Shown: positions 52,948 through 61,830 of the stretch, piece by piece
Layout of the letters: each line of letters begins with the position of its first letter
How positions within the stretch are numbered: position 1 is the first letter of the stretch
Source of the DNA: a virus
IMG/VR virus record: IMGVR_UViG_3300006076_000002
Span: 28,859 to 92,858 of that record
Strand: one strand, 5' to 3'
Length of the DNA stretch: 64,000 bases
Translations under genes and position numbers: made by a program
Notes under the pieces: model-generated
The model's input: only the letters and a program-made list of their open reading frames with translations
What the model was told of the DNA's origin: nothing
Database searches by the model: none

Positions 52948-53561
52948 TTTACTTGCTCCAATACTATACAAATTCCATCAGTTCCTGCACCGTTCGCTGT
53001 TCCACCAACCCCATAAGGTCTTGGACCTGCACCACCGCCGCCTGAATCACCATCTGCTGGCTCTCCTTGGAAAATTAGAGTATCACTTGTACCATCAAGT
53101 AAGAATGAAGACGTTGAAATAACTAGTAGATTAGAGATAATTTGAGGTACAACATAAATTCCACCATTTCCTGCACCATTACCATTTCCTGCAGCCCCGT
53201 TACCACCACCATTTACACCTATACTTCCACTGTCAGTTCCGACATTTCCTCCTATTGCACTTAAGTATGTCCCAAAAGACGTTGTACCACCAGAGGAGCC
53301 AGCAGCACCTCCAGTACCTATAGTTACATCTACTGATTCTCCTTTTGAAAGCGTAACTTTTTTTATTAAAAACCCGGAACCAGAACCTCCGTCATAATAC
53401 GATTCATCTGAACTACCGCCTCCACCTCCACAACAAACAATAATATAGTCTCCTGCGTAAGGGGCAACATATGTAGAATTTGTTGTTATCTCTGCAGCTT
53501 TTAATGAGAATGGATACACCACTCCTCCAGAACCACCTAAGTATTCTGTTATACTACTCAT
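52944..53561 (-). CDS. Glycine-rich receptor-binding adhesin, copy 1
   Basis: 205 aa from ATG 53561. MSSITEYLGGSGGV parallels the start of copy 2. Glycine clusters (CCGGGGGSSDE, GTGGAAGSSGGTTS, NGGGNGAAGNGNGAGNGG, GGGGAGPRPYGVGG) suggest a polyglycine-sandwich tip like T-even gp38. Coupled to the fibre gene upstream by TAATG, with GGAGG 8 bases before. Confidence 0.6.
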   Translation of the reverse strand: MSSITEYLGGSGGVVYPFSLKAAEITTNSTYVAPYAGDYIIVCCGGGGGSSDESYYDGGSGSGFLIKKVTLSKGESVDVTIGTGGAAGSSGGTTSFGTYLSAIGGNVGTDSGSIGVNGGGNGAAGNGNGAGNGGIYVVPQIISNLLVISTSSFLLDGTSDTLIFQGEPADGDSGGGGAGPRPYGVGGTANGAGTDGICIVLEQVK

Positions 53562-54451
53562 TATCTCACCCTCCAATCACCATTTACAAACATCAATTCC
53601 ATACTCAATCCTTTTTTATCTAATGTTAAGTCTTCATCTAATCCAACTATTAAGTTACCGTTTCTAGCTACTGTAACATTGTTAGTATCAAAGCTGTCTT
53701 TCACGTCCATGAACCCTACTATATCAAAGTTAGCTGGACTTGCTGGTAGTGTAACTGTGAATGCTGCTGAAGTAGTATCTGCTAGTACGTAATCAAACAC
53801 ACTTGCTGTATAATCATCACTCTCTTCAACGTACTTGTATGCACTATCCTGATTGAATTTCCAGTTAGCGTCACTTGTGAAGTCTACCGGGCTAGCCGTA
53901 TTTGCATCTATCTTGCTTACATACGTTCTACCATTGAATGTAACTGAGTCACCTACCGCATACCCATCTATATAAGTATCATTCCAGTCACCTTTATAGT
54001 TAGCACTAGCTTTAGCACTATCTGCATATACTATTGCTTTATCTATGTTGTTCAGGTCTGCTGCTACTGCATCTAAATTGCTTTTATCTGCGTACAATAC
54101 ATCTATTGAAGGTTTCAAGTCTACAACTGTTTGTACTGTACTGTTTACTGATACTACATCAGCTGCTTGCAGCAAGTAGTTACATGTAATGTTTACTGCT
54201 GTACCTGCTACCACATCTAATGTGCTAGACGTATTTAAGTTAATTTTATCTGCTAGTTTTACACTTGCACCTGCGTCAACATCCACTTTATACACTGTTG
54301 TGTCATTTATCTGAAACTCTACTGTTTCAACTGCAGTACCACTGTTATACAGAAATATACTGTAAACTACTACTTCATTAACATCATTGGTAGTAACTAA
54401 GTTAACCGGTGTAGAATCATTACCTACTTTATATGAGCTTTTGAATGCCAT
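53561..54451 (-). CDS. Tail fibre protein with DWR C-terminal domain, copy 1 (296 aa)
   Basis: Two shared parts: an N-terminal beta domain with coil (VYSIFLYNSGTAVETVEFQI, DKINLNTSSTLDVV, YKGDW) and a C-terminal domain (NFDIVGFMDVKDSFDTNNVT, NGNLIVGLDEDL, NGDWRVR). It lacks the repeat insert of copy 2. The last codons GAT TGG AGG also form the RBS of the adhesin gene. RBS AGGGGT. Probable fibre shaft with adhesin attached downstream. Confidence 0.68.
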   Translation of the reverse strand: MAFKSSYKVGNDSTPVNLVTTNDVNEVVVYSIFLYNSGTAVETVEFQINDTTVYKVDVDAGASVKLADKINLNTSSTLDVVAGTAVNITCNYLLQAADVVSVNSTVQTVVDLKPSIDVLYADKSNLDAVAADLNNIDKAIVYADSAKASANYKGDWNDTYIDGYAVGDSVTFNGRTYVSKIDANTASPVDFTSDANWKFNQDSAYKYVEESDDYTASVFDYVLADTTSAAFTVTLPASPANFDIVGFMDVKDSFDTNNVTVARNGNLIVGLDEDLTLDKKGLSMELMFVNGDWRVR

Positions 54452-54460
54452 ATGTAACCC

Positions 54461-54703
54461 CTATCCAAGTACGATAGCCATAGCTACCGCTTGCTGTTTA
54501 CCTGTAGCTTCTACTACAGCTAATCTACTTTGCACTTCAGACTCTAAGTCAGCTACTGTAGTATCTACATTTGTCATTTTGACATCTACATCTGCTAATT
54601 TAGTATCTACCGTGTTTGTCAGTTCATTAGATTTTGTCTCAAACTCGTCTAAGAACTGTTGACGTGTGAACTTTTGTGTAACTGATTTATAACTAATAGC
54701 CAT
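54461..54703 (-). CDS. Short coiled-coil fibre-associated protein, 80 aa
   Basis: ATG 54703 overlaps the 1178-aa fibre stop (TAATG), with GGAGA 9 bases upstream. Heptad-like repeats (KLADVDVKMTNVDTTVADLE) indicate a trimeric coiled coil, as in small fibre connector proteins. Ends in an Ala/Val-rich helix. Function inferred from position. Confidence 0.55.
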   Translation of the reverse strand: MAISYKSVTQKFTRQQFLDEFETKSNELTNTVDTKLADVDVKMTNVDTTVADLESEVQSRLAVVEATGKQQAVAMAIVLG

Positions 54704-57700
54704 TATTCGAATCTCCAATCATTATCTACACATACTAGTTCTATGTGCATGTTATCTACATCTAGTACGAGGTCATCTGCATTGCCATGTATTAATGCAC
54801 CGTTTCTATGCATAACTACATTATCAGTAGCGAAGTCACCTTTATCATCAACTATTTGTACAATTATACCATCTTCCGGGTTAGAAGGCAAGGTAATGTT
54901 TCTACATCCAGGTTGATTAGCTACTACGCTAGTTAATGACATGTTACCTTTAACTAAGGATATATCATACCCTACACCTGCTGTTTCAGCTGTAATAGTT
55001 ACCTCATTATTTTCATTAGTTGCTGTTAATTTTGAATTACCTAGATTATTAATAGCATCTGTCATACCTAGTACAATTTCTGCTAGTGTAGCTTCATCAG
55101 CTGAGTGTTCTGTTATATCCATATCTCCAGCACTAATAGTAACCGTTTGATCTTGATCATGGTCATCTGAAGATATAGTTAAGTACGTAGTCTTATCTAC
55201 TGCAGTCACAGGTTCACTTAATGCGTTAATTGCATCTACTAAACCAGCGGTAATTTCCCCTAGTTCGGCTTTCTCTGCTGCAGTAATTAGTGTTATTACT
55301 ACGTCATCACTATCCGTTGTGCTAAATGGGTCACCAGCATTACTTCCAGTCAGCTTTACTTTACTATCTACTATAGTTGCTACTACTGGTACGGAACTAT
55401 TATTAACTGCATCCTTCAATCCGCTTAGTATTTCATCTAATGTGGCTGTGTTATTAGCTCTAACAATAGCTGTACTCATTTGTCCTGATACGATATCTAA
55501 TGTAAACGCTACGCCTGCTACATCCGCTTCAACAAGTACTACGCCTGAACTTACTACAGAGGCAGTAACATCTGCACTTGTATTACTATCATTATTGATT
55601 GCATCTACCAACCCTTGAGTTATTTCTGCTTCTGTAGCTTTATCCGCTTCTACAGTTGTACTTACTTCCATATCACCATTAGACACTGAAGATGTAAACG
55701 CCTCACCTGCAGTATTACCTTCTATTTTTACATCCATATTATCAGCAGAGGCTGTAACTACTGCGCTAGTATCTGAGTCATTATTTATAGCATCTACCAA
55801 TCCATCCCTAATTTCGTCAACTGTAGCGTCATCATCTGAAGTATAACTAACTTCTGTACCAGCTATAATGATAGAGTACAATGCACTATCTGCTGCCGTT
55901 ATAGAAGTTATCTTATCTATCTGTGCTACTGCTGCATCTGATACGTATGCTACCTCATTACCATTAATGCTTACCTTATACGAAGTGCTATCTTCTACTG
56001 TAATACTGTCAATATTGTTTTGCTGTGCCACATCATCACTTGATACATAGCTAATTGTTGTATTATCAATACCAAACTCATAGTTATGGCTACTTTGTAC
56101 ACTCTGCACTTCTGCATCACTTACTTGTGCTACCAGTGGATCTGAGTGATATGTTGCATCTGTACTATTAACACTAATTGTGTAATCACTATCATGTGCA
56201 ACTGTGATGTTATTCACTGTGAATGTTTGATTAACGTACGCATCTGACGTATATGCAGCACTTTCCCCGTCAATGCTAACTTCGTATGTTGATCCATTCT
56301 CTGCTACTATGCTAGTTAATGTATCTTGCTGTGTTGTAGCTGTACTATCACATAGTACTAAGGATGTAGTATCTACTGTAATGTCACTATTTGCATTGAT
56401 TACTGTCTTACCTGTACCGTTAGTTACTTTGAAGTACGATAAGTCTCCATTATCCAACAGCACTTTATAGGTGTCTGTAGCATTCAACTTACCAGCAGTA
56501 CCACTTGGGTCTGTTGTAGTGTAGAACGTAACTGAAGCTATTCCTGGACCTGTATCACCTTTATCCCCTTTACCGAATGGTATTGCATTACTCCAGTCTC
56601 CTGACGTATCACTACGTTTAATATATAGCTCACCTGTATCTGTAGCTAGGAATGAGAAGTCTTTAGGCTGCCCATCGAAGTTATCTCTTTCAGCTAATGT
56701 TCCAGTCGCATTTACATTGAATGCATCACCTCTATCACCTTTAGGTCCTTGAGGAATACCTAGTATTAACTTGTTACCGTTCGAGTCATATGAAACACTA
56801 GCTGCACTTCCAGCTGTCAGTGTTAATGCATCTGCACCTAATGTGTGAATACTATTAGCTTGCGCTGTAGCAGTATCCGCTGCTGTCTGTGCTTGTTGGG
56901 CTGAAGCCGCTGCATTCTGAGCATTAGTTAATGATGCTAGTACCTCAGTGAGATTATCTACTACTGTTTGTATCTCTGCTTCTTTATCTGCAACTGTTTG
57001 TAAAGCGTTATTGTCAATCTTGCTAACTACTTTATCGATGTTACCGTTATCGATATTGTCTACTAATTTAGTCACATTACCGTTATCCACTTCTGTAACT
57101 ACTTTAGCTATATTACCAGCATCGATGTTACTTACTATCTTAGCTACTGATCCGTCATCCACTACTGTTACTATCTTACTTACATTACTATTAGTTATAT
57201 TATTGTATACAGTAGTTAACATATTCAAGCTATTTGCAATTTGCAATAGTATACTATTAGTACTACCCAACTGGATATCATCTGCTAGTGTTTTAATCTT
57301 TGATGAAGCATCCTGCAAGTCAGTTGCTACTGTAGTAGTGTAATTAGTACCACCTGCTTTTACATCATTATACAGCACTGTGAAGTTCGATATCTCTGCA
57401 TATAGGCTTTCTAGCTTATCTATGTTGCTGTATAAACTATCTGTATTTACTGTTAATCCACCTAGGTTGCTTTGTAGTAGTAATAACTCATCAATCTTAC
57501 TAGCTAGTGATACGATACTATTTATTTGTGCACCTATTGATATCAACTCAGATACCCTATTCGATAGTACCTCTAGTGATGATGTAGTTTGTGCCCAGTA
57601 GTACTCTTCCACATTCTTAGAAATATAATGCAGTAGCTCAATACGTAGGAACGTAGCAGTCTTACCGTCTGTATCATACAATCTAACTATTGTAGGCTTA

Positions 57701-58239
57701 TCTACTATTGTTTCATTCAGTAGTTCATACTCTACGTTAACTACATGTTTAAACTCATCTGGCTCATTTGCGTTATAATCCATAATTGCATCTTTAATAT
57801 GCTGTAGTATTACCGATGGTGACTCTGTTTCATTAACTACTGTTGTACCCGGTGCATAAAATGGCCACTCAATTGTAACCCCATCCTGCGTAACTATGTT
57901 TACTTGCTCAAACTTAGGAGCTACTCCATCCTCACCAATCAGCTTGGATAAGTCAATATCTATCTTTCTATTACCTAGGTAGTTACCTTTAGCTAAGTCT
58001 TGTGTAATCTCAATCAAGTTAGCTGTAGATAAGTCTGCTAGTGTCTGCGCAGATAGTGTAGTTAAGTTCTGTAGTGCAGCTGCCAGTACACTGAAGTCTA
58101 CTCCTGTACCTAGTTCATTAGCCAGTGTAACTACATCATTAATGTTTTTAGCTACTAATTCTACCTGATCGTATTTACTATTCAGCTGCTCACTGATAAC
58201 AGCTTCAATGTTACTGTTTAATATTGGTGTAATTGCCAT
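54703..58239 (-). CDS. Large tail fibre protein, 1178 aa
   Basis: Domain order: N-terminal attachment region (1-200); coiled coil with repeated VDNGNVTKLVDNIDNGNIDK-type segments (about 230-430); Ala-rich coil; collagen-like GPKGDRGD (near 498) and GKGDKGDTGPG (near 558); then about 500 residues of beta repeats, first YTSDxxVxQ / SxxYxxSIxG units, then GLVDAINxxS...AGxxF...M units; and a C-terminal DNDWR domain shared with both smaller fibres. It starts in TAATG overlap with the connector gene. Main fibre of the virion, with potential repeat-driven variation. Confidence 0.78.
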   Translation of the reverse strand: MAITPILNSNIEAVISEQLNSKYDQVELVAKNINDVVTLANELGTGVDFSVLAAALQNLTTLSAQTLADLSTANLIEITQDLAKGNYLGNRKIDIDLSKLIGEDGVAPKFEQVNIVTQDGVTIEWPFYAPGTTVVNETESPSVILQHIKDAIMDYNANEPDEFKHVVNVEYELLNETIVDKPTIVRLYDTDGKTATFLRIELLHYISKNVEEYYWAQTTSSLEVLSNRVSELISIGAQINSIVSLASKIDELLLLQSNLGGLTVNTDSLYSNIDKLESLYAEISNFTVLYNDVKAGGTNYTTTVATDLQDASSKIKTLADDIQLGSTNSILLQIANSLNMLTTVYNNITNSNVSKIVTVVDDGSVAKIVSNIDAGNIAKVVTEVDNGNVTKLVDNIDNGNIDKVVSKIDNNALQTVADKEAEIQTVVDNLTEVLASLTNAQNAAASAQQAQTAADTATAQANSIHTLGADALTLTAGSAASVSYDSNGNKLILGIPQGPKGDRGDAFNVNATGTLAERDNFDGQPKDFSFLATDTGELYIKRSDTSGDWSNAIPFGKGDKGDTGPGIASVTFYTTTDPSGTAGKLNATDTYKVLLDNGDLSYFKVTNGTGKTVINANSDITVDTTSLVLCDSTATTQQDTLTSIVAENGSTYEVSIDGESAAYTSDAYVNQTFTVNNITVAHDSDYTISVNSTDATYHSDPLVAQVSDAEVQSVQSSHNYEFGIDNTTISYVSSDDVAQQNNIDSITVEDSTSYKVSINGNEVAYVSDAAVAQIDKITSITAADSALYSIIIAGTEVSYTSDDDATVDEIRDGLVDAINNDSDTSAVVTASADNMDVKIEGNTAGEAFTSSVSNGDMEVSTTVEADKATEAEITQGLVDAINNDSNTSADVTASVVSSGVVLVEADVAGVAFTLDIVSGQMSTAIVRANNTATLDEILSGLKDAVNNSSVPVVATIVDSKVKLTGSNAGDPFSTTDSDDVVITLITAAEKAELGEITAGLVDAINALSEPVTAVDKTTYLTISSDDHDQDQTVTISAGDMDITEHSADEATLAEIVLGMTDAINNLGNSKLTATNENNEVTITAETAGVGYDISLVKGNMSLTSVVANQPGCRNITLPSNPEDGIIVQIVDDKGDFATDNVVMHRNGALIHGNADDLVLDVDNMHIELVCVDNDWRFE

Positions 58240-58880
58240 TATTCAAATCCTTTAGTTTTAATTCTATCATACATCTCTACAGATTCCGTTGAAAACATAC
58301 CATCCATTTCAATGCGTTTAACACTCAGCTCGAATCGCTGGTAGTGTGTGTTACTTTCTGCTTGTATATTTCCATTTACGCTTCCATGACCTCTGTACCC
58401 TATATAGTTCAACAATGCTTCTAGCATCTGATCAGGTATAGGCAATCGTTCATCCAACGTCTCCATAGTAACTAACGTGGGGCTAGCTACATACACTAAT
58501 GAGTATATATCACCTACTTCGATGTTATCTATCTGCACTGTGTCATATCCAATTGTATTAACTGAATTAGCTACTTCATCGCTGTTTATTTCTAGAAACT
58601 CTACATGAGAAGGATCAGTCATATCATACTGTGTTAAATCTTTAATCTTAACTTTATAGTGATATGCAGCTAATAACCACATGTAATCTGCAGGCATCTT
58701 ATATTTATCCACATTAGCAATACCTTCAATCAGGTACTCTTTAGTCTCGATAGGGAATCTTTTATATAATTCAATTAACCCTAAATTGATAAACCCTATT
58801 ACGGCATTAATATCATCTTTAACGGCAATTGTCTTTAGTTCACCATTCTGTGCTAGCGCTATCACTTCATTAGCTGTCAT
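58239..58880 (-). CDS. Head-tail connector/adaptor protein (probable), 213 aa
   Basis: Begins MTANEVIALAQNGELKTIAV. The helical N-terminal half (IGFINLGLIELYKRFPIETK, YKMPADYMWLLAAYHYKVK) and its place between terminase and fibre genes fit podophage adaptor (gp67-like in N4) proteins that join portal and tail. RBS AGGGGATGGT. First gene after the promoter at 58905. No decisive motif. Confidence 0.6.
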   Translation of the reverse strand: MTANEVIALAQNGELKTIAVKDDINAVIGFINLGLIELYKRFPIETKEYLIEGIANVDKYKMPADYMWLLAAYHYKVKIKDLTQYDMTDPSHVEFLEINSDEVANSVNTIGYDTVQIDNIEVGDIYSLVYVASPTLVTMETLDERLPIPDQMLEALLNYIGYRGHGSVNGNIQAESNTHYQRFELSVKRIEMDGMFSTESVEMYDRIKTKGFE

Positions 58881-58904
58881 ACCATCCCCTAATCTATTTT
58901 ACGT

Positions 58905-58913
58905 ATTATACCA
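58905..58913 (-). promoter_or_regulatory. Extended -10 late promoter (TGGTATAAT)
   Basis: Minus-strand TTATGGTATAATACG just after the terminase stop, reading into connector and fibre genes. Same 13-base core as at 31856 and 47512. Confidence 0.6.
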
Positions 58914-58921
58914 TAATTCTA

Positions 58922-61828
58922 CTAAAATATTAAACTACTATTGTAATCCTCATCATCGTCATCCTCACTAAAATCTTCACCCCATACACCGGACACTTTT
59001 GGTAGTGCATCAACATTAGGTGCACTATTGGAAGGGTTTATGTAATCTATCAAAGCTAGCTGTGACATACAATCTAAGAAGTCATCATGAAGAGAATTAT
59101 GAATAACTACCCCATTTTCTACAGTAAAATTATTAGCCTTATCTACAGATAAATCATATACTAACTCTCTCTTTCTCTTCACTATTTTTACGATCGAAAC
59201 GCTTACGACACCTAGTTCCGCAGAATCTTGATTCAACATCAACTTTTGTATAATAGGTTCCTCCACATTCTTCACATCTATGTTCATATTTCTGTTTACT
59301 TCTATTTGTTTTTGCACATTCTTCACTGCAGAACTTTCGTTTACTGTTTTTGAAGATTTCATAGCCTGTTCCACACTCCAAACACTTTCGTATTTCCAAT
59401 TTTGACCTACTTCGTTGGTACTCATGCTGTTTGTAGCACTCTGTTGAACAAGTCTTTTGATTTGGTGCCTTTTGCTTGAATTCATTACTACATATAATAC
59501 AAGTTTCCACACCCAAAGGTTTATAGTCTGGATTAACTCTTTTATTTCTATCACGCTCTCTGCACTGTGATGAGCAGAATTTTGTACCATCTTTGTCTGT
59601 GTCTTTGAGTGTAAACTCTTTTTCACACCAAACACAAACCCTCTTCTTATTTCCTTTAAGTCTTGTACGACGTTTCCTAATACCTTCATACTCCCCAGCT
59701 TTAGCTTGTTTAGCCAATTTACATAGCTTTTCTTGTTCTTCTGGAGTTCTGTTGTAGTAGTGCCTGTCTTCATCGTTTGCGTGATGCTCTTGGTGAGCAG
59801 AGCGTGATAATAATTCAAGATTATTTGGGCTGTTATCTTCCTTGTTATGGTTCTTGTGGTGAACATCCATACCTTTAGGTATATCCCCTTTAGTTTGTTT
59901 ATAGACGTATCTGTGTAACCAATCCCTACTCGCTCCAATCTTGGTTGTAGATTGATAATACCCTGACTTTTTTCTTGTCCATTTGTATCCACCGTATTCA
60001 ATTTGTTCCATGTTATATCTCCAGTTACTAATTTATCTGATACACCTAAATCACACACCTTCTTATACCCTGTTGTAGTAAGCACTTTGTGTTCTGCTGT
60101 TAAGTGCATTACACCAGTTTCAGTGTATATACTATACGTATCTTTTATACCTGTAAGTATAACATCAGTAACCTTAAAGTTTGCTACGTATCCTTGGTAT
60201 TGGGACACTACATTATCACCTATCCTTACATCTCTAATACTGATAAGTCCTTTATCTGTGAACACTTTAGTATCTGCTGATACACATCCCACTCCGGACC
60301 TACTCGTCTTTCTTATCTCCTCTAACGCTTCTTTCATAGCAGGACTATCTTCTAACTCTTTAGGGAATTTTATCTTATTTAGTTCGAAGTCAGGAAGCAC
60401 TCCTCTTAACCTCTCCATTTTATTCCCTTGACCCTTACTACGTATACCCACTTGGTTAGGGGATTTACCCTTCTGTCTTGCATACCTAAACCATATGTTC
60501 TTCTCAATCATCATAGCATCTAATCTGTTTATGTTTAACTGCTGTTGTCCATCTATTTCTATTCCTACCTCTAAGCTAGCTCCTTTACTACCCCATCGAC
60601 TAACTAGTTTAAACAGTGCTTCATACTGCTCCTGAATTGTACATTGTTCTAGAAACAAATCTATCAGGTATTTATCATCATTAGCGTTTATCGCCCATAC
60701 CGCTATACCACTATAGTCACCCTTCTTAGTGTTACCCGCTGTAAAGTCGGTAGTGATAACTATGGAGAAGTTCTGTATGTTCTTAACTATTAAGCTACGA
60801 GTATCATACCAACTGAGCATATATTCAGGTATTAATCTCTCAGCCTCTGAACTAATTTGTAACATTCGCTCTTGCTGAAAACTTTGTAATTCACCACTTT
60901 GTACTGCAGACTGGTATTGCTTAAGTATAGATTCAGGAGTATGCATAGCAGGCCACATGCTTTTTATGTCTTTTACTTTAGTGTCTTTATCTATATGTTC
61001 ACATATTGGAAATAACATAGGAGTATATACTCCACCAACCAACATAGACCATACTATATCACTTTCTGTAAAAGGTGTAGCTACTGATATTACATAGTTA
61101 TCTGTACCTGCTTCTAAAGCATTTAAGATATCACTGTATACTATAGTTTTTAATTGGTCCATTATAGTCTCTGAGTAAGCAGCTGCACTTGATGGGATTA
61201 TGTCATCTAGCAAGAATGCAGAAGGTCTTCTACCGTAACTGTCTCGAATACCACGGATACCACCAGACCATCCGACGTTACGCATTAGAAATGTCCTATC
61301 CGCTTTGGATCCTGGACCTTTACGTACTAATTCTATTTCCGTTTCAGTTGTTCTAATCTCTTCAAAGTAATTCTGACAAAATATGCTTTCATTGACCATG
61401 GAACCTAAAGTTTTACTTATAACCCTTGCTCCCCCTTGAGCCGAAGCACTGACAGAAGTTATAAAAGGTATTTTCTTACCGTTAGGCATACCTCCTTTGA
61501 TAGCTAAGTACAAAGGAAGGAAAGCGGTAAGTAAAGTAGATTTTGCACCACCACGGGAAGCTACAACAGCTATTCTGTGAGGGTCTACATTAATAGTGCT
61601 CTGCACTTCTTTAGAGTACGGGAACTGCTCTGCTTTAACTTTACCAAATACTACATCAATAGCGAAGTAATGCCAAGTAGGGGTAGTTACTAGAAAATCC
61701 TGACCATATACAAGCCTCATTAAGTTAAAAAACTCTAGAGACTCTTCACTGGGGGTGTATCCTGGAAAATCATAGTTTATTGTTTTTAGTGCTTCATCAG
61801 CATTAAATTTTTCCTTTAAATTACCCAT
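58922..61828 (-). CDS. Terminase large subunit interrupted by an intein (968 aa; 571 after splicing)
   Basis: DNA-packaging motor. ATPase: SRGGAKST (Walker A, 91-98) and FLLDD (Walker B, Asp208-Asp209). Nuclease: VITTDFTAGN (Asp361) and, after the intein, HDDFLD. The intein covers residues 515-911, between GVG and SLHDDFLD, right before the last nuclease motif, a position that must be perfect for function and so guards the intein against loss. The mature protein would be 571 aa, normal for the family. Starts 2 bases after the small subunit stop. Confidence 0.92.
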   Translation of the reverse strand: MGNLKEKFNADEALKTINYDFPGYTPSEESLEFFNLMRLVYGQDFLVTTPTWHYFAIDVVFGKVKAEQFPYSKEVQSTINVDPHRIAVVASRGGAKSTLLTAFLPLYLAIKGGMPNGKKIPFITSVSASAQGGARVISKTLGSMVNESIFCQNYFEEIRTTETEIELVRKGPGSKADRTFLMRNVGWSGGIRGIRDSYGRRPSAFLLDDIIPSSAAAYSETIMDQLKTIVYSDILNALEAGTDNYVISVATPFTESDIVWSMLVGGVYTPMLFPICEHIDKDTKVKDIKSMWPAMHTPESILKQYQSAVQSGELQSFQQERMLQISSEAERLIPEYMLSWYDTRSLIVKNIQNFSIVITTDFTAGNTKKGDYSGIAVWAINANDDKYLIDLFLEQCTIQEQYEALFKLVSRWGSKGASLEVGIEIDGQQQLNINRLDAMMIEKNIWFRYARQKGKSPNQVGIRSKGQGNKMERLRGVLPDFELNKIKFPKELEDSPAMKEALEEIRKTSRSGVGCVSADTKVFTDKGLISIRDVRIGDNVVSQYQGYVANFKVTDVILTGIKDTYSIYTETGVMHLTAEHKVLTTTGYKKVCDLGVSDKLVTGDITWNKLNTVDTNGQEKSQGIINLQPRLERVGIGYTDTSINKLKGIYLKVWMFTTRTITRKITAQIILNYYHALLTKSITQTMKTGTTTTELQKNKKSYVNWLNKLKLGSMKVLGNVVQDLKEIRRGFVFGVKKSLHSKTQTKMVQNSAHHSAESVIEIKELIQTINLWVWKLVLYVVMNSSKRHQIKRLVQQSATNSMSTNEVGQNWKYESVWSVEQAMKSSKTVNESSAVKNVQKQIEVNRNMNIDVKNVEEPIIQKLMLNQDSAELGVVSVSIVKIVKRKRELVYDLSVDKANNFTVENGVVIHNSLHDDFLDCMSQLALIDYINPSNSAPNVDALPKVSGVWGEDFSEDDDDEDYNSSLIF
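59096..60286 (-). other. Intein in the large terminase (397 aa) with its frame overlapped by an HNH gene
   Basis: Block A CVSADTKVFTDKGLISIRD (Cys1), block B HLTAEHKVLTTTGY (TxxH), block F VYDLSVDKANNF, block G VVIHN followed by Ser+1: all residues for protein splicing are present. Only about 90 residues at the N-side and about 20 at the C-side lie outside the overlapping HNH gene. The 286 codons between are open in the intein frame but look unlike any endonuclease, being the alternative reading of the HNH gene. Confidence 0.88.
59154..60011 (-). CDS. HNH endonuclease nested out of frame inside the terminase intein
   Basis: 285 aa, same strand as the terminase but in another frame. Its own RBS CTGGAG lies 7 bases before ATG 60011. 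HNH core: DWLHRYVYKQTKGDIPKGMD, VHHKNHNKEDNSPNNLELLS (residues 30-69). Then four zinc-finger-like CxxC...C...C repeats: CVWC, CIIC, CLEC, CEEC, each with a later CSxxC or CGxxC pair. It is presumably the homing nuclease for the intein allele. In known inteins the nuclease is normally in frame with the splicing domains; here it is a separate gene sharing the same DNA. Confidence 0.85.
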   Translation of the reverse strand: MEQIEYGGYKWTRKKSGYYQSTTKIGASRDWLHRYVYKQTKGDIPKGMDVHHKNHNKEDNSPNNLELLSRSAHQEHHANDEDRHYYNRTPEEQEKLCKLAKQAKAGEYEGIRKRRTRLKGNKKRVCVWCEKEFTLKDTDKDGTKFCSSQCRERDRNKRVNPDYKPLGVETCIICSNEFKQKAPNQKTCSTECYKQHEYQRSRSKLEIRKCLECGTGYEIFKNSKRKFCSEECAKTNRSKQKYEHRCEECGGTYYTKVDVESRFCGTRCRKRFDRKNSEEKERVSI

Positions 61829-61830
61829 AC

